Shown here: positions 24,803 to 36,789 of the stretch, piece by piece
Numbering within the stretch: the stretch's first letter is position 1
Layout of the letters: each line of letters begins with the position of its first letter
Assembly: GCF_900107725.1 (NCBI RefSeq)
Contig: NZ_FNQO01000005.1
Location: 1-64,000, forward strand
Length of the DNA stretch: 64,000 nucleotides
Source: Microbulbifer marinus
GTDB taxonomy: Bacteria > Pseudomonadota > Gammaproteobacteria > Pseudomonadales > Cellvibrionaceae
Direction of reading: 5' to 3'
Position numbers and translations under genes: made by a program
The notes under the pieces: generated by a model
What the model was told of the DNA's origin: nothing
Database searches by the model: none
The model's input: only the letters and a program-made list of their open reading frames with translations

Positions 24803-27010
24803 TCAGTGTTGCTGCCTGAGATGGCGATCGAAGAAATCCTTGATCATGGTGTACTGGTGAATCCGGGTCTGCTTGCCGCGCAGGCTGTGCTTCTTGCCGG
24901 GGTAGGTCATCAGCTCGAACTGCAGTCCCTTGTCCTGCAACTCCTTGATCAGCTTGGTGGTATTGGTGAACAGCACATTGTCGTCTGCCATACCGTGGTA
25001 GATCAGCAGTGCCCCGCCGAGACCATCCACATAGGGGAACACCGAGGAGGCTTCATAGGCCTTGCCATCCCGGTTCGGGTTGCCCATATAGCGCTCGGTA
25101 TAGTGCGTGTCATACAGGGACCAGTCGGTAACCGGGGCGCCTGATACACCGGCCTTGAAGTAATCGCCGGCCTTGAACATGCTCATCAGCGCCATATAGC
25201 CGCCGTAGCTGTGGCCGTATACACCGATATTGTCGCCATCCACATAGGGCAGAGAACGCAGGAATTTTACCCCGGCAACCTGATCCTCCACTTCCGGTTC
25301 ACCCATACGCTTGAAAATCGGGTTTTCAAACTCGGTGCCGCGATGGGCGGAGCCGCGGTTGTCCAGGGTGAAGACGATATATCCCTGCTGCGCCATATAC
25401 TGGTTGAATTCCTTGTCCCAGCCGTTGGTGACCAGCTGCGCGTGGGGACCGCCGTACAGGAATACCATCACCGGATAGCGTTTGTTCGCATCGAAATTGG
25501 CCGGCTTGTACATCCGGTAGTAGAGCTTGTGCCCCTGGGGCGCATCGATGCTGCCAAATTCTGGGGTGATCCAGTCCGCCTTGTACGGATAGAGCGGATG
25601 GCCTTTGACTACCGCATTTTCCTCCAGCCAGGTGACCCGGTCTCCACTGGCCTCGTGCAGGCTCACCTGAGTCGGCGTCGAGACATTGGAAAACTTGTCG
25701 ATATAGCCGGAAGCGTCGTTGGCGAACTCGATATCGTGCATGCCGGCGCGCCTGGAAATTTTCTGCACGCGCTGGCCATCGTTCAACGCTACGGAATAGA
25801 GGTGGCGCTCAAGCGGCGTATCCTTGCGGCCGGTAAAATAAATCTTTCCCGTTTTTTCATCCACGGCTGCCAGCTCGTCTACCGTCCAGTTGCCCTTGGT
25901 CAGCTGTTGCAGCAGCTTGCCGTTCAGGTCGTACAGGTACAGGTGTCGGTAGCCATCGCGCTCGGACGACCAGATAAAGCGGTCGCTGTCATCGAGGAAA
26001 TGCAGATCGTCGTGCAGGTTGACCCAGGTCTTGCTGGTTTCCGTCAGCAGCACGTTAGTCCTGCCGCTGTCGAGATTGAATGAACGCAGTTCCAGTTTCT
26101 GCTGGCTGCGATCCTGCCATTGGTAGGTGAGCAGATTGTCCCGCGCCCAGTCCACACGCGCGATATAGATATCTTTGTCCTTACCCAGGTCGACCCAGCG
26201 GGTTTCGCCGCTCGCGACATCCAGCACGCCCAGTTTGATCCTTACGTTCGGGCGGCCGGCGGCGGGGTAACGCTGCTGGATCATGTCGATACGGTCCGCG
26301 TAAATCTCGCTGCGGGTCACCTCGTCCACCGGCGACTCGTCCACCTGCAGATAGGCGATATGGCGATCGTCCGGCGACCACCAGTAGCCGGTCATGCGGT
26401 CCATTTCCTCCTGCGCGACGAATTCGGCCATACCGTTCTTGATCGGACCCTCACCGCCCCGGGTCAGCTGGCGCTCCTTACCGGTCTTCAGGTCGACGAT
26501 AAAGATATCCTGATCGCGGATAAACGAAACGTAGCGGCCGGTTGGCGACACGCGCACATCGGTTTCGAAGGCTTCGGTTTCAGTCAGTCGCCGTGCCGCC
26601 TTCTTGTTGAGATCGTAGTAGTAGACATCCCCGGCGAGCGGGAACAGCAGGGACTTGCCGTCATCGGACCAGGTGTATTCCATGATGCCGCTGCCGTAGA
26701 TACGCTGGCGCTCGCGGCGGGCTTTCTCTTCGTCCGACAGCACTTCCTCGCCCTTGTGCAGGGAATCGGAGTTCACCAGTACGCGAGACTTGCCGTCGGC
26801 AATATTGTATTCCCACAGGTCATAGCGGTCGTAATCGTCTGCGCGGCCCTTCAGGAAGGTTACGCGGCTGCCGTCCGGCGAGTACTCCAGCTCCCGCGGC
26901 GAAGTGCCACTCAGGGCCGGGTCGGAGAAGATTCTCTCGATAGTTAACTGTTCAGCAGAACAAATGCCGGCAAATGTGCAGCCGAGCAGAAGAAGCAATT
27001 CTCGTTTCAT
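24803..27010 (-). CDS. S9 family peptidase, dipeptidyl peptidase IV-like
   Basis: A 735-residue secreted or periplasmic serine peptidase. Residues 1-19 (MKRELLLLLGCTFAGICSA) form a signal peptide. An eight-bladed beta-propeller (DPPIV_N) fills about 60-440, with ADYDRYDLWEYNIADG and MEYTWSDDGKSLLFP. The alpha/beta-hydrolase domain carries the nucleophile in YGHSYGGYMALMSMF, the Asp in YHGMADDNVLFTN and the His in GKKHSLRGK. EEMDRMTGYWWSPDD contains the Glu pair that binds the substrate N-terminus in DPP-IV. It would remove Xaa-Pro dipeptides from extracellular peptides. Single gene, ended by a hairpin. Confidence 0.93.
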   Translation of the reverse strand: MKRELLLLLGCTFAGICSAEQLTIERIFSDPALSGTSPRELEYSPDGSRVTFLKGRADDYDRYDLWEYNIADGKSRVLVNSDSLHKGEEVLSDEEKARRERQRIYGSGIMEYTWSDDGKSLLFPLAGDVYYYDLNKKAARRLTETEAFETDVRVSPTGRYVSFIRDQDIFIVDLKTGKERQLTRGGEGPIKNGMAEFVAQEEMDRMTGYWWSPDDRHIAYLQVDESPVDEVTRSEIYADRIDMIQQRYPAAGRPNVRIKLGVLDVASGETRWVDLGKDKDIYIARVDWARDNLLTYQWQDRSQQKLELRSFNLDSGRTNVLLTETSKTWVNLHDDLHFLDDSDRFIWSSERDGYRHLYLYDLNGKLLQQLTKGNWTVDELAAVDEKTGKIYFTGRKDTPLERHLYSVALNDGQRVQKISRRAGMHDIEFANDASGYIDKFSNVSTPTQVSLHEASGDRVTWLEENAVVKGHPLYPYKADWITPEFGSIDAPQGHKLYYRMYKPANFDANKRYPVMVFLYGGPHAQLVTNGWDKEFNQYMAQQGYIVFTLDNRGSAHRGTEFENPIFKRMGEPEVEDQVAGVKFLRSLPYVDGDNIGVYGHSYGGYMALMSMFKAGDYFKAGVSGAPVTDWSLYDTHYTERYMGNPNRDGKAYEASSVFPYVDGLGGALLIYHGMADDNVLFTNTTKLIKELQDKGLQFELMTYPGKKHSLRGKQTRIHQYTMIKDFFDRHLRQQH

Positions 27011-27224
27011 ACAACTTCTCGTTTTTAATCGTGCGTTTGTATCGGCATTCCTTGCAGCTAGGGCGCATTTTACAACGGTTTCAATACGCAGGCCCCCGCT
27101 GGCGTGGCCTGTGGGTCCTGTTTTCGATTCAGTTGATTAAACCGTCGCAAATTATGCGATTTATCCTTTCCTGCGCCGCACCTATGATGCCGGCCATGAC
27201 TTAACTCACGGGAGGGTCACCGTC

Positions 27225-27920
27225 GTGGACTACATCAGAAAAGCCGACGCCCGCGGGCGCGCCAACTTCGGCTGGCTCGACAGCCGCCACACCTTTTCTT
27301 TCGGCAGCTATTACGATCCACGGCATATGGGAGTATCCGTGTTGCGGGTCATCAATGACGATACCGTCAAGGGCGGCACCGGTTTCGGCGCCCACGGTCA
27401 CCGGGATATGGAAATCATCTCCTATATCATCGAGGGCGCCATCGAACATCGCGACAGCATCGGCAACCGCTTTGTCGTGCCGGCCGGTGAAGTACAGCGC
27501 ATGAGCGCCGGCACCGGCATCCAGCACTCGGAATTCAATGCATCGCGCACGGCACCACTGCGTTTCCTGCAGATCTGGATCGAGCCGAATGTCATGGGAA
27601 TTCCACCCGGTTACGAGCAGGCCAGGATCGAGCAGCAGGGTCAGCTGACGGCGCTGGTGACACCCGACGGCCGCGACGGCTCGCTGAGCATGCACCAGGA
27701 TGCCAGCCTCTACCGGCTGCGGTTACAGCCCCGGGAGGAGTTCACACTGCAAACCGGTGGCCGCGCCGGCTATCTGCATATTATTCAGGGTTCGGCAAAC
27801 GCCGGCACAACGGAATTCAACGCCGGCGATGGTATTGGCTTTACCAAGACTCGCGAACAGGAAGTCGTAGCCGGCACCGAGGGACTGGAAGCACTCTGGT
27901 TCGATCTGCCGCGAGAGTGA
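27225..27920 (+). CDS. Pirin family protein (YhhW-like bicupin)
   Basis: This 231-residue protein has the pirin opening (RKADARGRANFGWLDSRH) and the metal-site residues of the N-terminal cupin: His in GFGAHGHRDMEIISYI, His in IEHRDSIGN and His/Glu in GTGIQHSEFNAS. Bacterial YhhW-type pirins have quercetin 2,3-dioxygenase activity in vitro; the physiological role is not settled. The start is GTG 27225 preceded by GGGAGGG. Its stop overlaps the start of the TauE/SafE gene, so the two are coupled. Confidence 0.9.
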   Translation: MDYIRKADARGRANFGWLDSRHTFSFGSYYDPRHMGVSVLRVINDDTVKGGTGFGAHGHRDMEIISYIIEGAIEHRDSIGNRFVVPAGEVQRMSAGTGIQHSEFNASRTAPLRFLQIWIEPNVMGIPPGYEQARIEQQGQLTALVTPDGRDGSLSMHQDASLYRLRLQPREEFTLQTGGRAGYLHIIQGSANAGTTEFNAGDGIGFTKTREQEVVAGTEGLEALWFDLPRE

Positions 27921-28672
27921 TGGTGGAGGGGCTGCTCGTCTCGCCGGCCTTCTGGCTGCTGGCGTTTCTTGGCGTAATCCTGACCGGCATTTCCAAATCG
28001 GGATTTGCCGGCGGCGCCGGCGTGGTCGCCGTACCGCTGCTGGCGCTGGTGATGCCGGTGCCACTGGCCGTGTTTCTGATGCTGCCGCTGCTGCTGACGA
28101 TGGATATCAAGACCATCCACTACTATCGCCAGCACACCAGCACGGCCGAACTCAAAAAGATAGTGCCGGCCGCCCTGGCCGGTATCGCCGCCGGCGGTCT
28201 GCTGCTCGGTAGGCTGCCGGTGGAGATGCTGAAACTACTGCTCGGCGGGCTGTCTGTTGTGTTCGCGCTGTGGCACCGGCTGGCGCCGCGGCTCGGCCAG
28301 ATGAAAGGCGCGGCCTGGCTGTGGGGAGGGATCAGCGGACTGACCAGTACCCTGATCCACGCTGGTGGCCCGCCGATCAATATTTATCTGATCGCAAGAC
28401 AGCTCCCCAAACTGACCTGGCTGGCGAGCGCCGGAGTGTTCTTCGGCGTCATGAATACGGTTAAAGTCTTTCCCTACCTGATGACCGGACGCTGGACGTT
28501 GCAGTTACTCGCGCTGTCGCTGGCTCTGCTGCCGCTCGCGCTCCTCGGCACCTGGCTCGGCCGGTGGATACAGGGCAAAATTCCCGAACAACAATTTGTC
28601 CTGTACTGTCGCCTGCTGTTGCTGGTGTCGGGGCTATTGCTGATAGCGCAGGTGGTCACTGACCAGGACTGA
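27917..28672 (+). CDS. TauE/SafE family sulfite/organic anion exporter
   Basis: A 251-residue membrane protein with about seven or eight helices. TGISKSGFAGGAGVVAVPLL near residues 20-40 and GLTSTLIHAGGPPINIYLI near 140 are the two conserved halves of the TauE/SafE fold. The family exports sulfite, sulfoacetate or related anions. It begins at GTG 27917 inside the pirin stop codon region. Substrate is not predictable from sequence. Confidence 0.88.
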   Translation: MMVEGLLVSPAFWLLAFLGVILTGISKSGFAGGAGVVAVPLLALVMPVPLAVFLMLPLLLTMDIKTIHYYRQHTSTAELKKIVPAALAGIAAGGLLLGRLPVEMLKLLLGGLSVVFALWHRLAPRLGQMKGAAWLWGGISGLTSTLIHAGGPPINIYLIARQLPKLTWLASAGVFFGVMNTVKVFPYLMTGRWTLQLLALSLALLPLALLGTWLGRWIQGKIPEQQFVLYCRLLLLVSGLLLIAQVVTDQD

Positions 28673-28735
28673 ATGTTCAGCCGGTCGCCGCGCGGCTAAA
28701 CTGGTCTGAATAGGCTTTTCCAATCGGCGAGACAC

Positions 28736-29395
28736 ATGAACAAACTGCCACTACGTATCGAAATCGTCTCCGATGTCGTCTGCCCCTGGTGCGTGATCGG
28801 CTATATGCGCCTGCAAACGGCCGTGCAAACCTATGCCGATCGACTGGAACCGGAACTGCACTGGCTGCCATTCGAGCTGAACCCACAGATGCCCGCTGAG
28901 GGAGAAAATCTGCGCGAGCACCTGGCCAAGAAATACGGCACCACCCCACAGCAGAGCATAGAGGCGCGTCAGCGGCTGACGGACCTGGGTGCCGATGTCG
29001 GTTTCACGTTCAATTACAGCGACGATATGCGCATGTACAACACCTTCAATGCGCACCAGCTGTTGCAGTGGTCGAAGGCGTACGACCGCGAGACGGAGTT
29101 GAGCCTGCGACTGTTTAACGATTTCTTTCGCGACCGCAAAAATATCGATGATATCGAGGTGCTGGCCGAGGCCGCAGCCGCAGTCGGCCTGGTTGCACAG
29201 GAGGCGCGAGATATTCTGCGCAACCAGACTTACGCCGGGGCGGTGCGCGAACTCGAAACACTGATTACCAGTCAGGGGGTCAGCGGTGTGCCGCTGTTTA
29301 TCTTCAATCGCGAATATGCAATCAGTGGTGCGCAGGAAGTATCCACTTTCGAACAACAGCTGCAACAACTGCTCGACGAGAGCGACGCCGGCTGA
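28736..29395 (+). CDS. FrnE-like DsbA family oxidoreductase
   Basis: A 219-residue thioredoxin-fold protein with the CPWC active site in SDVVCPWCVIGYMRLQ near residues 14-28. The helical insert and the cis-Pro block SGVPLFIFNREYAISGAQ near 175-195 identify the FrnE/DsbA2-like branch. There is no signal peptide, so it acts in the cytoplasm, where FrnE proteins serve in thiol redox balance or polyketide-related isomerisation. It is followed at 24 bases by a lipoprotein gene. Confidence 0.9.
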   Translation: MNKLPLRIEIVSDVVCPWCVIGYMRLQTAVQTYADRLEPELHWLPFELNPQMPAEGENLREHLAKKYGTTPQQSIEARQRLTDLGADVGFTFNYSDDMRMYNTFNAHQLLQWSKAYDRETELSLRLFNDFFRDRKNIDDIEVLAEAAAAVGLVAQEARDILRNQTYAGAVRELETLITSQGVSGVPLFIFNREYAISGAQEVSTFEQQLQQLLDESDAG

Positions 29396-29419
29396 ACCCC
29401 GGTACAGAAGGAAAAATTG

Positions 29420-30037
29420 ATGGCACGACTAACGATAATCACAGGAATGCTGGCGGCCTCAGCGGCGACACTGATCGGCTGTGACTCCCGGACCGAAACT
29501 GCGGACAGGGCTCCCGCAGATACTTTTCTCGCCAATATCGCTGAATACTGCGGCAAGGCGTTCAGCGGGCGTATCGTCGCCAACGAACCCAGCTCCAACC
29601 AGCCCGACCCCTTTGCCGGCAAAACCCTGATCATGCATGTGCGCGGTTGCGATGAGCCGACCCGCCAGCTGCGCATTCCATTTCACGTCGGCGACGACCG
29701 CTCGCGCACCTGGATTCTGACCCGCACCGACGACGGCCTGCGGCTGAAACACGATCACCGCCACGAGGATGGCAGCGAGGACAAGGTCACCATGTATGGC
29801 GGCGATACGGCAGCTGCGGGTAGCGCAAGCCGCCAGGAATTCCCGGTGGACGAAGAATCCATTGCGATGTTCAAACACGAGGGGCTGGATGCGTCGATCG
29901 AAAACACCTGGGCGATGGAAGTCCACCCCGGCGAAATATTCGCCTACGAACTGACCCGCCCGAACGGGCGCAGATTCCGCGTCGAGTTCGACCTCAGCAA
30001 GCCGACCGAATTACCCCCGCCGCCCTGGGGCAGCTGA
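29420..30037 (+). CDS. Putative lipoprotein of unknown function
   Basis: The 205-residue product has a lipoprotein signal: hydrophobic residues up to LIGC at about residue 20-23, so Cys23 would be lipidated. The mature part contains IAEYCGKAFSGRIVANEP, a paired-looking Cys (MHVRGCDEPTRQLRIPFHVG), and repeated His-rich text (LKHDHRHEDGSEDKVTMYGG). I know similar proteins only as uncharacterised secreted proteins with a DHRHEDG-type motif. Start is ATG 29420; the TTG three bases earlier is less likely. It lies on the same strand just behind the DsbA-like gene. Confidence 0.7.
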   Translation: MARLTIITGMLAASAATLIGCDSRTETADRAPADTFLANIAEYCGKAFSGRIVANEPSSNQPDPFAGKTLIMHVRGCDEPTRQLRIPFHVGDDRSRTWILTRTDDGLRLKHDHRHEDGSEDKVTMYGGDTAAAGSASRQEFPVDEESIAMFKHEGLDASIENTWAMEVHPGEIFAYELTRPNGRRFRVEFDLSKPTELPPPPWGS

Positions 30038-30076
30038 GGCAAACGGACGCTGCCTGCCCTACTCCTTCTTCGGCAG

Positions 30077-30133
30077 CTAGTCGTCGAATTCGACGATGCG
30101 TTCGCCGTAATAAAAATGGCTCTGCACGCACAT
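30077..30133 (-). CDS. Possible 18-residue peptide downstream of fghA
   Basis: An ATG at 30133 opens MCVQSHFYYGERIVEFDD and stops at 30077. The sequence has protein-like composition and sits right behind fghA on the same strand, but no ribosome binding site is clear. It may equally be a remnant of a longer C-terminus. Confidence 0.2.
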   Translation of the reverse strand: MCVQSHFYYGERIVEFDD

Positions 30134-30171
30134 TAGCCGGCAGCAGAAGTCCGGCTAAGGCGCCTAACTCC

Positions 30172-31020
30172 TCAGTGTTTTAGCAGATAGTCGGCATGGA
30201 AACGCAGGTGCTGCTCGATAAAGCTGGCAATAAAGTAATAGCTGTGATCATAGCCCGCGTGATGCTCTACCTTCAGAGGATAGCCGCACGCCTCGGCAGC
30301 GGCCTGCAGGGCATGCGGCTTCAACTGCGTCTCCAGGAACTCGTCTTCGTCGCCCTGGGAAACCAGGATCGGCAGCTGCTCCGTCGCACGGGCGAGCAGT
30401 ACCGTCGCGTCATACTCTTCCCAGGTGGACCTGTCCGCCCCCAGATAAGCACTGAACGCTTTCTCGCCCCAGGGGCAGGCAATGGGATTGGCGATGGGGC
30501 TGAACGCAGAGATCGACGTATAGCGCTCAGGATTGCGCAGGCCGATCACCAGCGCGCCGTGGCCGCCCATTGAATGGCCGCATACTGCGCGGCGCTGGCT
30601 CACCGGGAAGTTCGCCTCGATCAGCTGCGGCAGTTCGCTCACTACATAGTCGTACATACGGTAGTGCTGCTTCCACGGCTCCTGGGTGGCGTTCACGTAG
30701 AAGCCCGCGCCCTGGCCGAGGTCGTACTCCGGATCATCGGCAACATCGTCACCGCGCGGGCTGGTGTCGGGGATCACCAGGGCGATACCCAGCTCCGCTG
30801 CCATGCGCTGCGCGCCGGCCTTCTGGGAGAAGTTCTCGTCGGTGCAGGTCAGCCCCGACAGCCAGTACAGTACCGGAAACCTGTGCTCCCGCTCCTCCTC
30901 TGCCAATTGCGGCAGATAGATTGAGAAATGCATCTGGCAATCCAGAACTTTCGAATCGTGTCGATACTGCTGCTGCAGTCCATCAAATGACTTGGTGCTA
31001 CTAAGTAACTTTATTGACAT
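30172..31020 (-). CDS. fghA: S-formylglutathione hydrolase
   Basis: The 282-residue esterase hydrolyses S-formylglutathione to formate and glutathione, the last step of GSH-dependent formaldehyde detoxification. Visible are [16 protein letters not shown], the nucleophile in [16 protein letters not shown] (about residue 148), the Asp in [14 protein letters not shown] and the His in [15 protein letters not shown]. Length matches the family. It lies 20 bases behind the glutathione-dependent formaldehyde dehydrogenase gene, so the two enzymes of the pathway form an operon. Confidence 0.95.
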   Translation of the reverse strand: MSIKLLSSTKSFDGLQQQYRHDSKVLDCQMHFSIYLPQLAEEEREHRFPVLYWLSGLTCTDENFSQKAGAQRMAAELGIALVIPDTSPRGDDVADDPEYDLGQGAGFYVNATQEPWKQHYRMYDYVVSELPQLIEANFPVSQRRAVCGHSMGGHGALVIGLRNPERYTSISAFSPIANPIACPWGEKAFSAYLGADRSTWEEYDATVLLARATEQLPILVSQGDEDEFLETQLKPHALQAAAEACGYPLKVEHHAGYDHSYYFIASFIEQHLRFHADYLLKH

Positions 31021-31040
31021 GCTTCTGCTTCCACCCCGGC

Positions 31041-33276
<2,236 letters not shown>

Positions 33277-33354
33277 TCATCCCCTCTGGGGCTGTACATC
33301 ATTCTGGTCCAATTCTTGCTGAGTTTAAGTCGAGAACATCAACGGGAGGGAATT

Positions 33355-33810
33355 ATGGACAATCACGATTGGCTCATGAACTCGGAAGTGTTGACCATCC
33401 TGCGGAAACTGCGCAAGCGCCTCAAGGCGGAGTTCGACATCAACCTGCGCTACGCCGATTTTGACTTCGAGCAACAGCTGGCCCAGGCAAAATCGAGGAC
33501 CGTCGATTCCGAGACCCAGCGTATGATTGCCGGGCTGGAAATGCGGCGCGGCGCGCCGTTCCAGACCGGCGACGAGTTACCGGCCCGCCTGTACCGCGGC
33601 CAGCCGATTCTCGAAGAGCCGCCGAAGAAGCGGGATATCTACGAACTGATCTACGGCGACGAACTGGTGCGGCACACAGCCGGCACGCGCGAACCCCATG
33701 CAGCGGGTAAAACCCTCCGCGGCCAGCAGGTGCTGCAAGAGCACGGCCAGGCCGCACGGGGCAGCCGCAAAATCTACCGCGGCCGGTTTATCGTCGATGG
33801 CGGAAACTGA
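33355..33810 (+). CDS. Conserved-looking hydrophilic protein of unknown function
   Basis: I do not recognise this 151-residue product. It starts at ATG 33355 behind a strong GGGAGGG. The chain is hydrophilic and basic. The N-terminal third is helical (NSEVLTILRKLRKRLKAEF), a middle part is rich in Gly/Arg/Pro, and the end contains VYRGR-like repeats (ARLYRGQPILEEP, SRKIYRGRFIVDGG). YRGxxI occurring twice hints at an internal repeat. No signal peptide or membrane helix. It is divergent from the AraC gene by 78 bases and convergent with phnA. Confidence 0.6.
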   Translation: MDNHDWLMNSEVLTILRKLRKRLKAEFDINLRYADFDFEQQLAQAKSRTVDSETQRMIAGLEMRRGAPFQTGDELPARLYRGQPILEEPPKKRDIYELIYGDELVRHTAGTREPHAAGKTLRGQQVLQEHGQAARGSRKIYRGRFIVDGGN

Positions 33811-33833
33811 TTCACCGCTGATGCGCCGCTATC

Positions 33834-34406
33834 TCAGCCGGACTTTTTCACGAATTTGGTCAGGATCACGATACGCTGGCCGTCAACCCGGCCCTCGATA
33901 TGCTCCGGGTTGTCGGTCAGGCTGATACCGCGCACCGCGGTGCCGCGCTTGGCGACGATACTGGTGCCCTTCACATCCAGGTCCTTGATAATGGTGACAG
34001 TATCGCCGGCCTGCAGTTGTACGCCATTGCAGTCACGGTGCACCGGCGTCTCGCCCTCTTCCGGCAGCGCCCCGGCCTGGGCCCAGGCGAGCTGGTCGTC
34101 ATCCAGGTAGAGCATATCGAGCAGATCCTGCGCCCAGGTCTCACCGGAAAGGCGCTTGAGCAGTCGCCACGCCATCACCTGTACCGCCGGTACCGGGGTC
34201 CACATACTGTCGCCCAGACAACGCCAGTGCGCACTGTCCAGGTTGGCGGGATTATCCAGCTGGCCGCGGCAGGTATCGCACAGCAGAATGTCCGCATCGC
34301 CACGCCCTTCTGACGACGGCACGGCGTAGGATTGCAGTCCGTTTTCCGCGCTACAGAGTTCGCACTTGCCACCGCTGCGTTCCATCAGTTGCTGTTCGCT
34401 GCTCAC
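33834..34406 (-). CDS. PhnA/YjdM-like zinc-ribbon protein
   Basis: The 190-residue protein has an N-terminal zinc ribbon (CELCSAENGLQSY and LLCDTCRGQLD, four cysteines) and a C-terminal PhnA domain near 130-188 (LQAGDTVTIIKDLDVKGTS, then TAVRGISLTDNPEHIEGR). PhnA/YjdM was once linked to phosphonate use, but its function is unresolved; it is not the phosphonoacetate hydrolase of the same name. It is cytoplasmic. It lies alone, convergent with the preceding unknown gene. Confidence 0.88.
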   Translation of the reverse strand: MSSEQQLMERSGGKCELCSAENGLQSYAVPSSEGRGDADILLCDTCRGQLDNPANLDSAHWRCLGDSMWTPVPAVQVMAWRLLKRLSGETWAQDLLDMLYLDDDQLAWAQAGALPEEGETPVHRDCNGVQLQAGDTVTIIKDLDVKGTSIVAKRGTAVRGISLTDNPEHIEGRVDGQRIVILTKFVKKSG

Positions 34407-34720
34407 AACATTGTCCTCGGGAAAAAGCGCGGATTATACGCGCTTCGCAACCATTTCCGTTCAGTCTACCCCAAAAAATCCGTGCGGCAGATTCAGACGT
34501 GAGCAGGACAGCGGGAAGCAATAAGGGATCGCCGCCAGTGTTGACACTCGACCGGTTTGTAGCGCCCGCTGTCAATGGAACCGTGGACGAATCTGACCGC
34601 ATGCGTTGCTGTTCGCCTGGGGCACGGATGGAATTCCGCGCCAGCCGGTGTATCCGGGCCCATCTATACTGCGATTCTGAATCTGTTGAAAATGCGCCGG
34701 CCGGCTCCGGTACTGGCCGT
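34407..34720. other. Divergent promoter region between phnA-like and PLD genes
   Basis: About 314 bases. The frame of the PLD gene extends back to 34499, but the signal peptide and lipobox begin at the ATG at 34721, so I treat this as non-coding. No operator is recognised. Confidence 0.4.
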
Positions 34721-36262
34721 ATGGAAGTTGCCTTGCGCCAGTATCCGCTGTTACTCGCCATCCTGCTGCCTCTCTGCCTGTGCGCCTGCTCCGGCCAGCC
34801 GCTGTTCCCCGATCAGCCTCCGCGGGTGCCCAGCCAGCACCTGCAACCACCGGCGGATGCGACCCTGGCCGTCGCCAGCAGGCGCCTCACCACCACCCGC
34901 CCGGGTCAGAGTGGCGTCTACCCGGTTACCTCCGCACACAATGCGCTGGCTGTACGTCTGGAAGCAATCCGCGCCGCGGAGAGTTCCATCGATATCCAGT
35001 ACTTTATTTTTCGCCGCGATGAGACCGGCCTGCTGCTGATTCTGGAGCTGTTGCACGCCGCCGATCGCGGCGTCCGCGTGCGCTTCCTGCTGGACGACTT
35101 CACCACTGGCGACGCCGCTGAGATTCTCGCCGCCCTGCAGCAGCACCCGAACATCGAGGTGCGTCTGTTCAATCCATTTCCACACAAAGCGCCCAGACCT
35201 CTGGAATTTTTTGCCGACTTCGGCCGCCTGCAGCGGCGGATGCACAACAAGTCCTTCACCGTCGACAACCGGGTGACCTTTATCGGCGGGCGCAATCTCA
35301 GCAACAAGTATTTCGGCATCGACGACAAGGTCCACTTCGGCGATCTGGACCTGGTGGCCATCGGCGCGGTGGTGCCGGATATAGCGCGCCAGTTCGACCT
35401 CTACTGGAACAGCCGCTACAGCTTTCCAGTGCAGACGGTGTTCGATCACCACGCGGACACTGCCGAGAAGCAGCGCCTGCTCGCCGAGCTGGACTACAAC
35501 GGACACCAGTTGCTGCTCAGTGACTACGGCAGAAGCCTGGAGACATCGACGGTATTGGCCACACTCGGCGCTGACGACCGCCTGTGGTACTGGGGTAAGA
35601 CCCGCGCACTCTATGACCCGCCACAGAAAGTCGAATACCCTCCATACCGAAATGCCAAATTCGCCGGCGGGGAGCTGATGCAGATGATCCTCGGCGCACA
35701 ACGGCAACTGATCATCATCTCACCCTACCTGCTACCCGGCGACGAATATCTGCAGCCGTTGATCAACGCTGCCCAGCGCGGCGTGGACGTGCATATCCTG
35801 ACTAATTCCCTGGCATCCACCGACGTGGTTCTGGTACACGGCGCCTACCGCAAATACCGCAAGCCACTGCTGGAGGCGGGTATTCACCTGTACGAACTTT
35901 CCAGCGAACTGAAATACAAGCTGGACAACTGGAACGGCGTGTCAAAATCGCTGCTACACGCCAAGGCCTTTGTCGTCGACGGTGAATGGCTCTACGTTGG
36001 CTCCTTCAATCTCGATCCGCGCTCGATTCTGTTGAATACCGAACTTGGCGCGATCATAAATTCACCTCAGCTGGCGAGTAAAATTGCGAAGAATTTTACC
36101 GCCAATGTACGTAATAACGCCTACCAGCTGCGATTGGACAAGGGGGAAATAGTCTGGCATTGGGCAGATGGCAGCCGCCTGAGCCGCGAGCCCGGCGCCA
36201 GTTTCTGGCAGAGGGTCGGATCCCGCCTCAGCAGCTGGCTTCCGATTGAGCACCTGCTGTGA
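34721..36262 (+). CDS. Phospholipase D-family lipoprotein (cardiolipin synthase-like)
   Basis: The 513-residue product starts with a lipoprotein signal ending in LPLCLCAC, so it should be anchored to a membrane outside the cytoplasm. Two HKD catalytic motifs are present: HNKSFTVDNRVTFIGGRN (about residue 175) and HAKAFVVDGEWLYVGSFNLD (about 415). IQYFIFRRDETG and LFNPFPHKAPRPLEF are typical of the YmdC/ClsC branch of cardiolipin synthases. Predicted reaction: phosphatidyl transfer or hydrolysis. I chose ATG 34721 because the longer frame upstream lacks signal-peptide character. Confidence 0.88.
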   Translation: MEVALRQYPLLLAILLPLCLCACSGQPLFPDQPPRVPSQHLQPPADATLAVASRRLTTTRPGQSGVYPVTSAHNALAVRLEAIRAAESSIDIQYFIFRRDETGLLLILELLHAADRGVRVRFLLDDFTTGDAAEILAALQQHPNIEVRLFNPFPHKAPRPLEFFADFGRLQRRMHNKSFTVDNRVTFIGGRNLSNKYFGIDDKVHFGDLDLVAIGAVVPDIARQFDLYWNSRYSFPVQTVFDHHADTAEKQRLLAELDYNGHQLLLSDYGRSLETSTVLATLGADDRLWYWGKTRALYDPPQKVEYPPYRNAKFAGGELMQMILGAQRQLIIISPYLLPGDEYLQPLINAAQRGVDVHILTNSLASTDVVLVHGAYRKYRKPLLEAGIHLYELSSELKYKLDNWNGVSKSLLHAKAFVVDGEWLYVGSFNLDPRSILLNTELGAIINSPQLASKIAKNFTANVRNNAYQLRLDKGEIVWHWADGSRLSREPGASFWQRVGSRLSSWLPIEHLL

Positions 36263-36293
36263 GCGCGATCCAACGCTCTTGCTGTCACATAAA

Positions 36294-36713
36294 CTAGTGA
36301 TGATGCCCGGACACCGCAGTCGCGAACTCGCCGCTCTGCTTGCGGGCTACTGCGTGGGTAATGTCACCCAGACTCAAAATGCCGACCATGCGCTTTTCGC
36401 TGTTCATCACCGGCATACGGCGCAATTGTTGCTCCTCCATTTTCTGCACCGCGGTATTCATATCATCGTCTTCCCAGCACCACTCGATGCCTTCCGTCAT
36501 GACGTCGCGGGCAGTCAGAGAAGAAATATCGCCACCTTTGGTTACACCGCGACAGGCGATATCCCGGTCGGTCACCATACCAACCAGTCTGTCGTTTTCA
36601 CCGATGGGAACTGCACCGATATCCTCGTCGCGCAGTATTTTCGCCACTTCTGACAGGGGTGTATCCGGTGCACACCAGGTACACCCCTCATGCATTGCTT
36701 GCTTCACTTTCAT
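36294..36713 (-). CDS. Two-CBS-domain protein
   Basis: A 139-residue soluble protein made almost entirely of two CBS domains: KVKQAMHEGCTWCAPDTPL to about residue 60, then LTARDVMTEGIEWCWEDDD to about 125. CBS pairs bind adenine nucleotides and act as energy sensors; stand-alone proteins of this size are often stress-linked. It is followed on the same strand (upstream in transcription) by Hsp20, so it may belong to a stress-response group with Hsp20, the host-attachment-like protein and CorA. Confidence 0.88.
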   Translation of the reverse strand: MKVKQAMHEGCTWCAPDTPLSEVAKILRDEDIGAVPIGENDRLVGMVTDRDIACRGVTKGGDISSLTARDVMTEGIEWCWEDDDMNTAVQKMEEQQLRRMPVMNSEKRMVGILSLGDITHAVARKQSGEFATAVSGHHH

Positions 36714-36789
36714 GGTTCAACTCCACAGTTACTTCGCCGCCTGCAGTGTAAGGTGACCAAAGGCCATCGACCTGTACGGCGGCAGGGAC

